From: Branchiostoma lanceolatum
Taxonomy: Eukaryota; Chordata; Leptocardii; Amphioxiformes; Branchiostomatidae
Assembly (NCBI RefSeq): GCF_035083965.1
Contig: NC_089732.1
Location: 7,131,383 to 7,195,382 of the forward strand
Length of the DNA stretch: 64,000 nt
Direction: 5' to 3'
The notes beneath the pieces were generated by a model. The model did not search any database. It was not told the DNA's origin and worked only from the letters and a program-made list of their open reading frames with translations. Both the position numbers and the translations under genes were made by a program. Below are positions 51,331 through 63,491 of this stretch, piece by piece (within the stretch, counting starts at the first letter, position 1; every line of letters begins with the position of its first letter).

Positions 51331-54300
51331 ATGACTATGGTAAGTTCTCTAGCAGTGTCGGAATTTCAGCCAAGCTTTGTGTGTTTTCTGGTTGGAAAGT
51401 TTCCCGCTGGCGAGGATGGCGGGCTTCATCGATAGCGCCGGGAATCGATGCGACTGGCAGGGGAGGCCGGTGCTTTCTTGGCACGTCCCGTTGGATCAAC
51501 CCAACTTCGTCCTTGGCACTGGTGCGCAGTGCGACGTGCTCTGTTGTTTACGTGTGGGCATGTCACCCCCCACCCCACCCCCCATACGCAACATGTGTAC
51601 TTCGTGGGTTCTCATGTGTGTCATCTTTCGAGAATTTCTGCACGAAACTGCAGCGGCAAGGACTGTCCCGTCCTGCCGTTCCAGTTTTTACCGGCCATTT
51701 TTGTAGGCGACGGCTTGTACGTGACGAGACAACGCCCCCCTCCCCACCACTAACATTTAATGCGACGTGCGTCTGACTCATTGGGCAAAATTACTTTCAC
51801 TGCCTCGCGATTTGTCAGCGGTTTTCCGCTGCCTTAAAGACCGGCAAAGGCCTAGATCAACCTCTTTATGTTGTGGCATCATACCTAACATTACGATTTG
51901 ACTGTTATGTTCTCAATCTTTTTAACTTTCTGGTTTAACATTTTTTTATTAAAGGAAAAATTATAATTGTAGAATCTGGTGGGCAAAAACTACAAATAGT
52001 AGGAATTTGAAAGATCTACACTAAGATTCACATTTTTAACTTATTTGTTACTTATTTTCAACATATTCCCGTCATTTTTTCACATTTCCACCATTAATAA
52101 ACGACGAAAAACGTGTAAAATCTGGGGCATTTACATATTAACTTGCGTCCCGCAAGTTAATATGCAAATAAGCCAGCGTAGAACGCTACGAAAAATCCGA
52201 ATCGACCGTTATGGTCGGAGTTCGAGCGTCACAGGAAAATCACCACAAGTAAACAAACTTCAGAACGTCGGGCGTTCGATCGCGTGTTCGGTGGTTCGTC
52301 GGAATGTTGGACAAGATGGCGGCCAATTCAAGCGGCGGCGGGGATGGCGTATATAATTTTTTTCAAGACGTTCGCACGACACTAAAAGGTCGCATCCTTA
52401 CGTGATGAATATTGCTGTGCAGTGTAATAAGGTAGATTCAACTAATGATGTAGAAAAATAATCAAAACCAAAGAATTTTGTTTTATGTTCATGTCGCAAT
52501 ATGCCCCTTTAAGGTGTATAGTTTTAATTTCAGTTGTCTTGGCTATGTGTTGGCTGACTTAAGGATCAGTTGCCATTCTTGATGCGATAAAAATTGAGCA
52601 ACAGATAAAGGAAAAGACCAGTTGAAATTATTGATTGAAAGTAATATGTATGACCATCATTTTAAAACAAATGGCAACTTGAATATTTTTCATAGCAACT
52701 TTAATATTTGTGAAAATCTGATGGCAATTTATGCCCAGGTCAGATCTATAGCCAAATCAGATACCAGCCCACAAGATGTCATTTTATGAAAATGATATTC
52801 TGGCATGTCATTCATCGTTTTCTGTCACCCAAATCCTGGGTTGGTTCCATGGTTGGTTGGAGTGCTTGGCTAACCTAAGCCCAGTGTACTGTCTTACCAT
52901 AGTAGTGAACTTGACCTGGCCGACCTCCAAACCAGAGGGAAGATTGCCATAGCTACCCTGAAAGTGAAAGTATGGCCCATTATGATGTAACTGTGGACAC
53001 TGTGTCAAGCGGAATGCTTCCCATGGGACAATTCTCCCGCATGTGAAAAATTTATGACCTACAGAATTGAAAGAGTGTCAAGAATGTTATAGATCTGTGT
53101 TATTTTGTGGCATATTTCTCCTTGTGTGAAAACTGCACATTTTTTGTGCCTGTATATTTTCTGAGAAGGGGATATTTTTGTGAGCTTTAGTATTTTTTGC
53201 AATATTTTTGTGTTTTTTATTCCATTTAAAGCTGTGAAAAGTTTCAGCAGTATATTATTTTTCCAGCAGACTGCTACACAAGTAACAGTTATACTTTAAT
53301 CCACCCCTATTGAAGCTGATGCAACCTTGCATGCACCACGTTCTGCCATGTCTCCGCCGTCATGGCAACCGTTTAGTTGCCGTGGCGACACTGACGTTTG
53401 TTAGAGTGAGGCATGTGGCTCAACCTACGTTTGTTGAGTTTCCTCCCAGTGTCAAGTTCAGAAACTTCCTGTGTTGTTTGCCGTCCCCTGGTGCCATCTC
53501 CTCCCAGCTTCCTGCCCTCCTCCTATTTTCCCAAATTCCTGCGGTCCTGCGCCATACTGAAGGCGTAACACGACCCCGCGGCCGATGACTCAGACAGTAT
53601 TGTCTCCAGAGATGATCACAAGTGTCTTGTGCAACAGAAACGCGGGACACGCCCCCTCTCGGCGCGGCCGCCACGGATCACAGAAAATATGAGGCACAAA
53701 ATGTTAAACGAGATGCCAGCACCTCTTAGGTAACTTGAACGACTTGGGGACGCCTTGGAATTTGGATGTTTTGGGAACTCTTGAGTACGTGGCACGACCC
53801 CCACATTGTTTTTCCCCATATGTTGTGCAGAGAAAAGAACTGGAGAAATATCAGTCAGTCAGGCCATAGACTGGGCCCTGATTATATTCAACCGATCAAT
53901 ATCACACATGGCGCCACACAAATAAAAGCACTATAGCTGCAAAACTATACCAGTTTTCTTGATGATTTGATATATTTCATGAAAATTAGCACTTAGTATT
54001 TTAACTCAAATAACTTTCTCTTGCAGATTCCTAATTCATTGGTAGTCCACATGATAATGACTTGCTTTTTATAATGTGTCCTCAGTCTTCTCACCTACAT
54101 GTGCTCCGTTTTGATTGAAAATCTACCTATCTACTGGTTCAACTTGTAACTAACTAACTGACAAACAAACTATCTAGGGTATGCTACATTGTAGGTATGC
54201 TGAATAATGTGAATTATGATACATTTCATTTACATGTACAGTATTTCTACTGATGGTGAGTCAACCTTACAAATGTCCTGTAGTTTTGTCATCAGTATGT

Positions 54301-55032
54301 TTCTATGACATATGTTTATGGCAAGGAAGATTAGGCCCCTTAATGGGCTAAAGAGTATCTAAGCAAACTCAAAGCCCCCTCCCCTTTACCAAAGAGTCTC
54401 CCAGACAGATAGATATTGATTTCAGTCCCTTGTGTGTCTCATGTCAGGGATGTGGACATATGGCTGAAGTTTTGTCTTGTTTTTCTTTCCGCTTGTCCAG
54501 GACGAGTTCCATCCCTTCATTGAGGCGTTGCTGCCTCACGTCAAGTCGTTTGCGTACACCTGGTTCAACCTTCAGGCGCGCAAACGCAAGTACTACAAGA
54601 AACACGAGAAGAGGATGACCCCCGAGGAGGAGCGTCAAGTCAAGGAGGAGCTCCTGAGCGAGAAGCCGGAGGTCAAGCAGAAGTGGGCGTCGCGGCTACT
54701 GGCCAAACTGCGGAAGGACATCCGGCCAGAGTACCGCGAGGACTTTGTCTTGAGCGTGACGGGGAAGAAGCCGCCGAGCTGCGTCATGTCCAACCCCGAC
54801 CAGAAGGGGAAGATGCGGAGGATCGACTGCCTGCGCCAGGCCGACAAGGTGTGGCGGCTGGACCTGGTGATGGTCATCCTATTCAAGGGCATCCCGCTGG
54901 AGAGCACGGACGGCGAGCGGCTGGTCAAGTCGGCCAACTGCACGCACCCCACCATCTGCGTCCAGCCGCACCACATCAGCATATCGGTGCGGGAGCTGGA
55001 CCTGTTCGTGGCAGGCTACATGCAGCAGCACG
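51331..55032 (+). CDS. NFI: Nuclear factor I (CTF/NFI) transcription factor, N-terminal part
   Basis: The exon 54501-55032 is exactly 532 bp, the size of the conserved NFI exon 2, and codes [80 protein letters not shown] and [20 protein letters not shown]: the MH1-like DNA-binding and dimerisation domain that recognises TTGGC(N5)GCCAA. It opens in phase 0 and closes in phase 1 (G|GTAGGA). I join it to 51331-51339 (MTM, donor ATG|GTAAGT), which is in phase; vertebrate NFI genes also start with short alternative first exons. Frame upstream of 51331 is open, so a longer N-terminus cannot be excluded. Exon 3 and the transactivation domain were not found before 64000, so the gene is partial. Amphioxus is known to have a single NFI gene. 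Confidence 0.9.
52133..52165. repeat. Short hairpin in NFI intron 1
   Basis: CATATTAACTTGCG and its complement CGCAAGTTAATATG (allowing one end base) surround a short TCC loop. It lies in otherwise unremarkable intron sequence. Confidence 0.55.
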
Positions 55033-56779
55033 GTAGGACGTCCCGTTCAGCTTGTGTGAAAGTGACAATTCCCGCGCAGGTGTGCAGGTGTGTCAGTGAC
55101 TGAGCAGGCAGCGCAAGTCAGGGCTTGCCTGGTGTGGTAGTTAGAAGGGCTGATGGTACAAAAGGCTGTAAGTCTGTATGTGTGTTTAATGTATTGGATG
55201 TTGAGTCTTTGGGAGGATGACAGACTGTATGGAGCACATTTCGGGGTCGTCTTTAAAAGGGGGGAGGATGTACAAAGGAAAAATGTTCTATTGAATTTTT
55301 TCAGGGGGGGGTCAGCATTTAATTTTTTTCTTCTTTCAATTTTATAAAACCATGGCACTAGTATTACCCCCCCCATCCATTTTGGTATGCCCCTACTACT
55401 ACTAGTCTGCAAGGGTGTGCTGTGTGTACATGTGCATGTTAAAGCTTTAAGTATTGCTAAATGTTTTTGTGCATCTGATGTTGTTTTTATCACCTTGAAA
55501 TTTTAGATACATATGGGATAACTGATAACTTAAATTTCCCATTGGACAGTCAAATACCATGTTCAGCGCTTGGGCAGACAGCATTTGTTGCGATGTCGTG
55601 GTTGACTAACCAAACTGGCTCGACTGCCTTTTGCATTCTTAAGACCTTGAAGGTCAATGAATTTATTTTAGGTCATCAGCGAAGATCTACAAGTGACAGT
55701 TGCCATGTGTTGAATGATATGGTGCAATTTGGGACCAAAGTCACCAGGCTTACCACTGAGTACATGTTACTATTTTTTGGCAGTGACAGTAAGTCCTCCA
55801 AAGATAGTGACATTCTTGTCTTGTCAGTCCAAGTACACAGCATGTTTAGAAACTACATAATGAGTTAGATTTGTAATCTGAAGGTTGAATTGAATGGCAG
55901 TTGGACACATTTTTTTACAAGAGTTCAGATAACTGTAGTTTGACCAGTTACTCTGCTTTGTGGTTTTGGTAAGTTTAAAAAAGTGAAAATGTCAAGTTTT
56001 GGTTTCATTTGCTGTCCTTCAATTTTTTATATCTTGGTTTTCAAGCTTTGACAGTTGATGTTGCTTGTTCTGGACTGTTAAAGGTTAGAAAAGAACATAC
56101 ATGGCTTTGGGCGGAGCATGATATTCTTGCTGGTTTGGGACATGTGGGTTGTGTTTCGCTCTGACCTAGTTTCTCTGGCTGTGGAGTGATAAGGCAGTGC
56201 AAGGCGCAAGGCCTTGACCCACTCAAACAGCCATGGTATTCCTACGCACTTCCAAACTCAGCTGGTTTCTAGTTCCAGCAGATTAGAGGAGCTATTCTGT
56301 CCCCAAAATTTACGAGTCTCAGAGAGAGAATTTAGGAGTGACTCCAAGAGAGGAATAGTGGTGTCCACGAAAGAGGTGTGACCCCTTATAACCTTTGTGT
56401 ACTTGAAGAGTGATTAATGATGGTTTTGTCTTCTTTCTGGGTTGTCTTCTAATCTTAGGACCTTTCTGTCCAATGAAAGGTTGGTTCCAGAAGGTTCTGA
56501 TAATTCTTGGGGTGTTTTCCTGCAGAAAGGAAAGTGAATAAGAAGTTTGCTGCTGTGACGTTGAAAGATGAACATCAATCTAGATTTCGTTTGTCTTAGG
56601 CAATTCATACATGTCCACCATAAGTAGTCTACAACATAAATCTAAAAGAGAGTCTTTTGTGAGGAGGTATTGATAGATATCTGAATCATACATTTTTATG
56701 GTTGAAAAAGGACTAGTTTCAGTTGATGATATGACTGAAAATCATGATGCAGCTAGTAAGTAACTAAATATTTTAAAAC

Positions 56780-58124
56780 TACAGTAGAATCCGCTTAACT
56801 GCACCACGTATTTGTCAGCGTTTTTGGTGCAATTATCCGGGTGGTGCAATTATGCGAAATGCCCAGCTGGACCGTACCACCATGGGCGGGGGGGTGTATT
56901 GTTAGTCAGAAACACTAGCACAAAAAAAATAGACGAAATTATGCAGTTATTAACTTTATTTACGTATTCAAGGACATGTACTGTACAAAAATCTTGTAAA
57001 GTTTACCATGATACTGTACAGATTAAACTTAACATTTTTTTGCTTCCTCACAGATCAGTAGCTACACGTAACGTTACATGGGAGGCATTCTGAAACATCG
57101 TCATGGGATAACAGTTTCTGTGTTACATTACGTAGAGTACAATTGTCGATTTACGTACATCATGTACCGCAATGAAACTAGCAATTCAGACTAAAACTTG
57201 GTTACTGATTACGGTTCAGCCCAGTGTAGTTCCCCCGTCTCATGTCTGGACAGATTTGACTGTCGGCACCATGGTAGTGAATTGTACAGTGTATCTAGTG
57301 GGCAGATATGGTTAGATGACTCAGATCAAGGACAGATCATTCTCCTTATACAGTAGCAGAGCCTAACCCGCGTATACCTCGTTCCGGTGAATGCAGGAAG
57401 TTTCTAGGACGCGGATTCAGCCAGATGATCACGTTAGCACCGCACCGCCAAAAGCGACTGTTATGTCCGCCTACACGTCTGTAGCCCTTGCCGAGCCTCT
57501 ATTGTTTCCGACTAGATGTAACGTTACATAAAGACGCCGGTCTTTTATTATCGGCAGCAGTATGTAACGCTGCCGCAAACCTCAAACCACCGACAACACC
57601 CCATGCCATCCTTAACGCGAAATCAAATCCACGCGAACTTGAATGCGTTCACAGTAATAAGACAGTAGTACAGGTAGAGACCAATCTTTATTGAGTACAG
57701 CATGCTGTCTGCCAAAGCGCAATGCCGCCTTTGGTAGGCGTGCGTCTCTTGATGGTGCCGACACGCCCTGGACCCGCCCGGGACCTCCCATACGATTCCA
57801 ATCAACGTGACTGTCAATGGAGACCGCCTTCTTTTGTAACTCAAAAATAGTTTTAAACATATTGGCGGTATTGCGCCTTTACACCGGCAGGTATCGGCTC
57901 ATTTGTACCGCGTTTGCCGATTTTTAGCGCACCTTTTTAGTTAACTTGTCGAGGATTTTGGAAAAAAATTGGTGCAGTTATCCGAAATTGGTGACAAGGC
58001 GCGGTGCAGTTATGCGGAGTCACTAACAATGCAGTGAATGGGAACCGGTTTGGGATTTTGGGATTTGGTGCAATTAAACGGAAGTTGCGTTTATCCGAGG
58101 TGCAATTAAGTGGCTTCTACTGTA
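56780..58124. mobile_element. 1,345 bp TIR element with TACAGTAGAATCCGCTTAA ends
   Basis: The left end TACAGTAGAATCCGCTTAAC (continuing TGCACC) is matched by the right end, GGTGCAATTAAGTGGCTTCT (continuing ACTGTA). GGTGCAATTA recurs several times just inside both ends. Terminal TA dinucleotides suit a Tc1/pogo-type element. There is no recognisable transposase; a partial MITE of the 1257-1463 family (ACGCGAAATCAAATCC, GCGTTCACAGTA) appears nested near 57545-57665. Confidence 0.8.
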
Positions 58125-59729
58125 TATTAAGTTTCGGAGTTATCTATTCCAGGGGTTGTAAGGCCAGACAGGTCAATAGCTGTCAAGAACAAAGAAAAAT
58201 GCAACAATTCATCTGCCCACGTTGCAAGTTTTATATGTAGTCCTGAATTTTTGTTTCCATACATACTAGTGTTCATCTAAATGAATTTCTTTGCTAACAA
58301 AGGAGTTGTCGCTCAAAATCTATGAATGTGTAACTTTCAGTCATTGTGAAGTCTTTGATACATGTTGCATTTGCTCATGCAAATGTTGCCTTTCTAGTTT
58401 TGATTTATAGTAACAACTTTTACAGACTTGTTGAGTGACAAATTTGTCTAGAAATAAGTGTTGTGATATCTACTTGTGAGCAGCACAGCTTTCCCCATAG
58501 TCTATAGAATAGCCATTGAAAACTATTTGCAATCTTATTTTTAGAAATTTCATGCATGGTTCTTATTAAACGTGCTAGGCAAGTCCCCTGATGGAGTTAA
58601 GCTTCATGTGAGACAGTTATATAAGCAGGTTCAAGACGCAGAAGTAACTAGACCAGTTACTCCACTGGTGTTCCAGACTTGAAGTTGGAGAAAGAATCCC
58701 ACAGGTGTTGATCAGTATTCAGGTGGTGGTGCATTACAGCAGGGGGCCATCCAAGCCAGACAGAACAGACAGCCTGAATTAGGAAGAACAGCACAGACAT
58801 TGCAAAAATACCTCTCCACAAAGGCTTTTATGCCAAGTGTCTGACATAGTGCATTTGCTTGATATACTTTAATTCCACCTCATGGATAAGATAGAGATGA
58901 GAGTACATTGCTGTAAATGAGTGCATTATGACTTTCTGCTCTGTTTTTAGGCATTAGTGCTTTTCTTGTTCCATTACTAGTTCCCAGACAGTCTCTTAAT
59001 GGAGAAAGTACTTCTTTCTCTGACAATTGGATGTCTAGGTTTTAAAGAAAGTGTCTGTATCATATTAGTTTCCCCAACTATCCCCTCCCTTTGGCATATA
59101 AAGTTCCAGAAACGATGTAGCCTTAACCATCTTGGTTTTAACCCTGTAGAGAAACAGACTGCGTTCTCTGCCAGAGTCTTAACAGAAAAAAGAACACTTG
59201 GCAAGTTTCACCACACACACACGTAACCCTACCCCGCCCGCAGATGACTTGCCAAGTTCTGGAAGTTTTCTTCCAACTGACATTTCTGTCACAAAAAACT
59301 CGAGTAACCTTCTTACCTTCTAACCCAAGTCTGGCGAAGTGACCCAACGTCAGGTCTCTCTCCCCACAGAGGCAGGGACAGGCATGACTCTTGACAGGTA
59401 GTCATTAGGCCAGACAAATTGAATTACTTGTTAGGTAAAGCTCTGACTCTGTTTTCTGGCAAACTATAATAAAAGAAAAGAATAGCTCCATTATTATGGC
59501 CTGGCGGTGAGGAATCATCCCCTATAGCTCTTTTATACCTTCGATAAAACATTTACTCATCTGGATGATTAGATGCAGCCCCATAGATCAAACTGTACAT
59601 CTGCTGTTTTAGGAGCATTTTAGTGAGATAAGTAGAAAATATAAATCAGCTCTTGTGGGGAAAACTTTAGTTCTATGTATGTTTTACATTTTTTTAGACC
59701 CAAGGTCTTATGCTACATGCTTTAGAAAA

Positions 59730-60668
59730 TTACTTTATCTTAGTGATTCTGGCATTCCACATGCGCCTGTTTCTTGCTTGCCTAGCTAAGTGTTCAAAAG
59801 GTAAGTGTTCACAATCCATCAGCAGGGAGCCTTCAGGCGGGTTGTCTCCTCCGCACACGTAGGCTTTCAGGGTGCGCCTGACCAGTCTGGAGGGGTCCAT
59901 GCGGAGAATGTGACCCAGGTACCGGAGTCTCCTACGGCGGATGGCTGACATCAGGTTGTAGTCTGGGTTTGTTGCTGTGTCCCGAAAGTGTTTCTTAGTG
60001 ATCACGTGTAGACATCTGCTGTTGAAACCGTTGACCATTCTTGTGACGTCCTGCGTCATGTCCCATGCTTCACAGCTGTGCGTGAGGGTTGAACAGACAG
60101 AAGATTTGTACAAACGTATCTTCATTGCATGCGGAAGTCTGTGGTCCCTCCATATGTGTTGTAGGGAGCTGAAGCGGGATTGTGCAATGTCCATTCTGTA
60201 TTTTACATCTACTTTCTGGTCACCATCACATTGCATGCGGCTTCCAAGATAGTCAAATGTGTGGACGTTTTCTAGTTGTTGGCCTTGTAGGGTGACGTGG
60301 CCACGTTCCTTTTCCTTGGCAACTCTCTTCTGGCGCTGTACTTCCTTGTCCGCGAGGCTACCGGCACGTGACCGGGTGTTGGCGGTGGAGGGGTGATGTA
60401 GGCACCAGCGACTCCGGTGAATGGCTAGGCCTCTTTTTGTTGGAAAATCTCTTGTGCAATCTGGGCATTTGTGTTTTAGGTTCAAGGCAGCTACCTCGGC
60501 CTCTGTCGTCGTTGATACACGGTCTTTACGGTGTATGTGCATGGCTTTTGTTTTTGGGACTGATATTTCCATGGCAGCATCGTCCCTGGAGCCACTGGCT
60601 ATTGCAGAAATGCGTTCGGAAACTTTAGTTCTAGAGACTTTTACTTTTCTTACAGGAAAGGAGATCAC
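59730..60668 (-). mobile_element. 5'-truncated LINE: C-terminal part of a non-LTR reverse transcriptase ORF
   Basis: One uninterrupted 312-codon frame on the minus strand. It opens just past where the reverse transcriptase active site would be: ISVPKTKAMHIHRKDR corresponds to the segment after the YADD box. A CCHH/CCHC-like finger (CPDCTRDFPTKRGLAIHRSR) follows, then FDYLGSRMQCDGD, LYKSSVCSTLTHSCEAWDMT and RRRRLRYLGHILRMDPSRL, which are typical post-RT motifs of jockey/RTE/CR1-type elements. The endonuclease and catalytic core are missing, as in a 5'-truncated insertion. The open frame suggests a young copy. It lies opposite to the NFI gene. Confidence 0.85.
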
Positions 60669-61154
60669 TCATGGACTGTGTCATTCATGACAACAGTCCT
60701 GAACGCCAGATGAAATATCCTTTAGTTGCAGGGTTTGACACTTGTTTGCTTTTGAGAAGTTTTCAAGTAAATGTAAGCTTTAGCGGATTTGTTGTCTCCT
60801 CGTGTTTGATAACCTTTTGATACTTTGGCACAAAGGCGGTCTGTCCGTGCCAAGCCCCCTTCCTTGGTTTCCTGCCAATTTGAATGTTTACAAACATGAC
60901 AGTTTTCAAACCACCACGACCTTCGATAACCCCATTGCCTATTGTCCAGATACCCTGTACCAAGATGGCCCGTTGACAGTGATGTCCTGTATGGAACGAG
61001 GTAACCAGATGTCAGACTTGGCAGAATGCTGGCAGTGAAAAAGGAGGAATTATTGATGGATTGTCGCTCAGTCGACCCTGAGAGGCTTGGCCAACTGCTT
61101 TTCATTGGTGAATGTGAAGTTTATTAAGACCAAGGTCTCAGTCACACAGTTCAG

Positions 61155-61365
61155 AGGGCCTGCATACCCCTTTTACGTAGAGCGTAATCGGCCGTTTTAA
61201 TTTTACGTAGAGCGTTGCCAACCACTCCATAATTTAGCGTAGAGCGTAGGGAGGCTTTTCTGAATTTAGCGTAGAGCGTCGGGAGGCTTTCTGAATTTAG
61301 CGTATTACGTAGCCGGCCCTCCGAATTTAGCGTAGAGCGTTGTCGGGACCCCCCATGCAGGCCCT
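61155..61365. mobile_element. MITE whose interior is a minisatellite
   Basis: AGGGCCTGCAT (61155-61165) and ATGCAGGCCCT (61355-61365) are perfect inverted ends. The flanks carry CAGTTCA directly on both sides (61147-61153 and 61366-61372). The interior (61171-61350) consists of about six ~30 bp units with the core TTTAGCGTAGAGCGT followed by GGGAGGC. A 7-8 bp duplication suits hAT-type insertion; this is an inference. Confidence 0.7.
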
Positions 61366-62160
61366 CAGTTCACTCTGCCACTGTGGAACATGGTCCAGGG
61401 TTCAGCCTGCTGACTCGGGAAGATTAATTGTAATGAAAGATGGAGATAAAAAGTATGAAAAAAAGATTACAGGTATTTAAAGTATCTCAGTAGATAGTAA
61501 AAAGTCTGCTTTTAGTTGCTTGCCAATGACTGGCTGTTTTTCTACTTTGATTATTTTCTTCAGAAATTTGCACAACTTTGGGATTTGTCTATAAAGAGTA
61601 ATGAGGTGTGAAAACAAAGGTATTAGTGCTGTTTAATTTACTTTTATTTGTTTCGTTTCACACCTCTTTGTTTTGCTAATTTAGATAAGCCTAATTAGGA
61701 AATAAATCCTTCAAGTGCTTGTATTTTGAGGAAGTTACATGGAAACTTTTTCCAAGTAAGAGCGTACCTACGTTTTATCAGTTTTATCGGCAGAGGAGAA
61801 TCTGATAGTTATCAACCCTTGTGGACCTGATGCCCTTGAACCTGAGGGCGTGTCCGGGATGTATAAAGGAGAGTGAAAGTCCAGTATTGTGTACACCTAA
61901 CCCCTGAGGGAAGGCACTGATTAGAAGCAGAGTTGGGAGGAAATGGGTGATTTGCTAACGTTGACTGATGGTACCCTTCCTTCCTGGTCCCTTCTGAGAA
62001 AAGTGTTTTTGCACCACATGTAGTGCATTTGGAGAGTGACTCATCCCTGACATTCAGGGTTGTTTTAGCTGGGAGGGAGTGGTGGGTGTGTCCGTAACGG
62101 CCGGGGTGTGGCAGGTTCGCTCATAAACTGTGTATAGAAACTACAACAGGGATCGGAAGA

Positions 62161-62466
62161 CCAGTAAAAGAAACAGTTCCAATTCTGATTTTTATGTCAA
62201 ACAGTATATAAAACAACCGTATGTTTGGTAAAAGAAATTTTTTTTCTTCAAAAACTATTGTCAGAGAATACGGTTTATCATGAAACATGTGCCCATTGAC
62301 TACTGTGTGAAAACCGAAAAGAAACTACCATAAAAAGAAACATTTCCAATTCTGATTCTTATGTCAAACAGTATTAAAAAAAACGTATGTTTAGAAAAAG
62401 AATGTTTCTTTTCCAAAACTATTGTCAAAGAATACGGTTATCATGAAATACGTGCCCATTGACTAC
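62161..62466 (+). repeat. Tandem duplication with a 167 bp period
   Basis: CCAATTCTGATT, TATGTCAAACAGTAT, AAAACTATTGTCA and GTGCCCATTGACTAC recur in order at 62161-62327 and 62328-62466 with small indels. No coding function is visible. Confidence 0.85.
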
Positions 62467-63283
62467 CAATAGATGTTTGTAATGATGACAGATAGGATGG
62501 TTGTGTTCCAAGAACTACAGTGGAGAAGACTGCTAGCTGTCTCATCTATTCCAAAACATAAACTTTGGGGATTTGAAACACCAACACCATTTTATCCTAG
62601 TCCCTGTTACTGACTGGAACGTACCAAAGCTTCATTAAGAATAGACAACGACCTTCGCATTGAACTTCAAGAAACTTTAGAAGGTCAAGGTTTGAAGGAA
62701 TCTGTGGGGATCTTGCTGTTTTTCTCAAGAAAGCCAAAAGCAGGCTAGGCACAGTTATCCCAAATGATGAGAAACTTTTAAGACTTGATTAAGATCAGCT
62801 GGGTGTTTGTCTTAATCTGTCTTGGTTCATCGGAATCTTAAGGAACTCTTAAGGAATGTTTTGTCTACCTTATTTGGTGTGTTGCCAGGTATTCTATACA
62901 GGGAGATGTTATGAGCTCAGTTTCTCCTCTATGTAGTCCTTCTGCCCTTGAACTTCAAAGTGACGTGTAGGGAATATTGAACAGATCACACGACCTACTA
63001 GAAGGGGAATCGAAATATTAATGCATTTCTTTTTTAGCATATAGGCAAGACATTTGTCCAACGTTTTCCCTCATTTTTGTCGTCAAGTTTCTCACAAATG
63101 ATCATTTTTCCTTGTTCTGTTTCAGTGCCTTATTGATTTTTATTAATCTAGCCTCCATAAATTGTAAGGGAGTATTATCCTTCACCTTGTATACGTACAC
63201 GTATGCATGTCTGACTTCTATTAATGGGGTTAGAGAGTTCTTCTCCTGGCTCCCATATAACAAGTCGAGAATAGACTCTCACA

Positions 63284-63491
63284 TACTGTAAATGCAGAAA
63301 TGTTGGCGATGGTTTTATGTTCACAGTTTGCGGTAAGCTCTTTGGTGTGAACTTAAAACCACCACAAATTTTCCACCCTCCTACCCCCTTGTCTATTATT
63401 GTCTCAAACGCAAACTTAAAACCACCAGGAACACCCCATTTTCTCCCTACCACAAAATCAAGACCATGCGAACTTAAATGCATTTACAGTA
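63284..63491. mobile_element. MITE with TACTGTAAATGCAGAAATG TIRs, second copy
   Basis: It starts TACTGTAAATGCAGAAATG and ends AAATGCATTTACAGTA. The interior has TTTGCGGTAAGCTCTTTGGT and repeated AACTTAAAACCACCA blocks. It belongs to the same family as 1257-1463. Confidence 0.8.

Noticed and set aside
59255..59350. Next NFI exon after the CCCGCCCGCAG acceptor-like site
   Set aside because: The phase-1 translation gives no NFI-like sequence (no SVTELVRVSQ-type segment) and soon reaches a stop.
59730..60668. Host zinc-finger gene
   Set aside because: The rest of the frame carries post-reverse-transcriptase motifs of non-LTR retrotransposons, so the finger belongs to a LINE.
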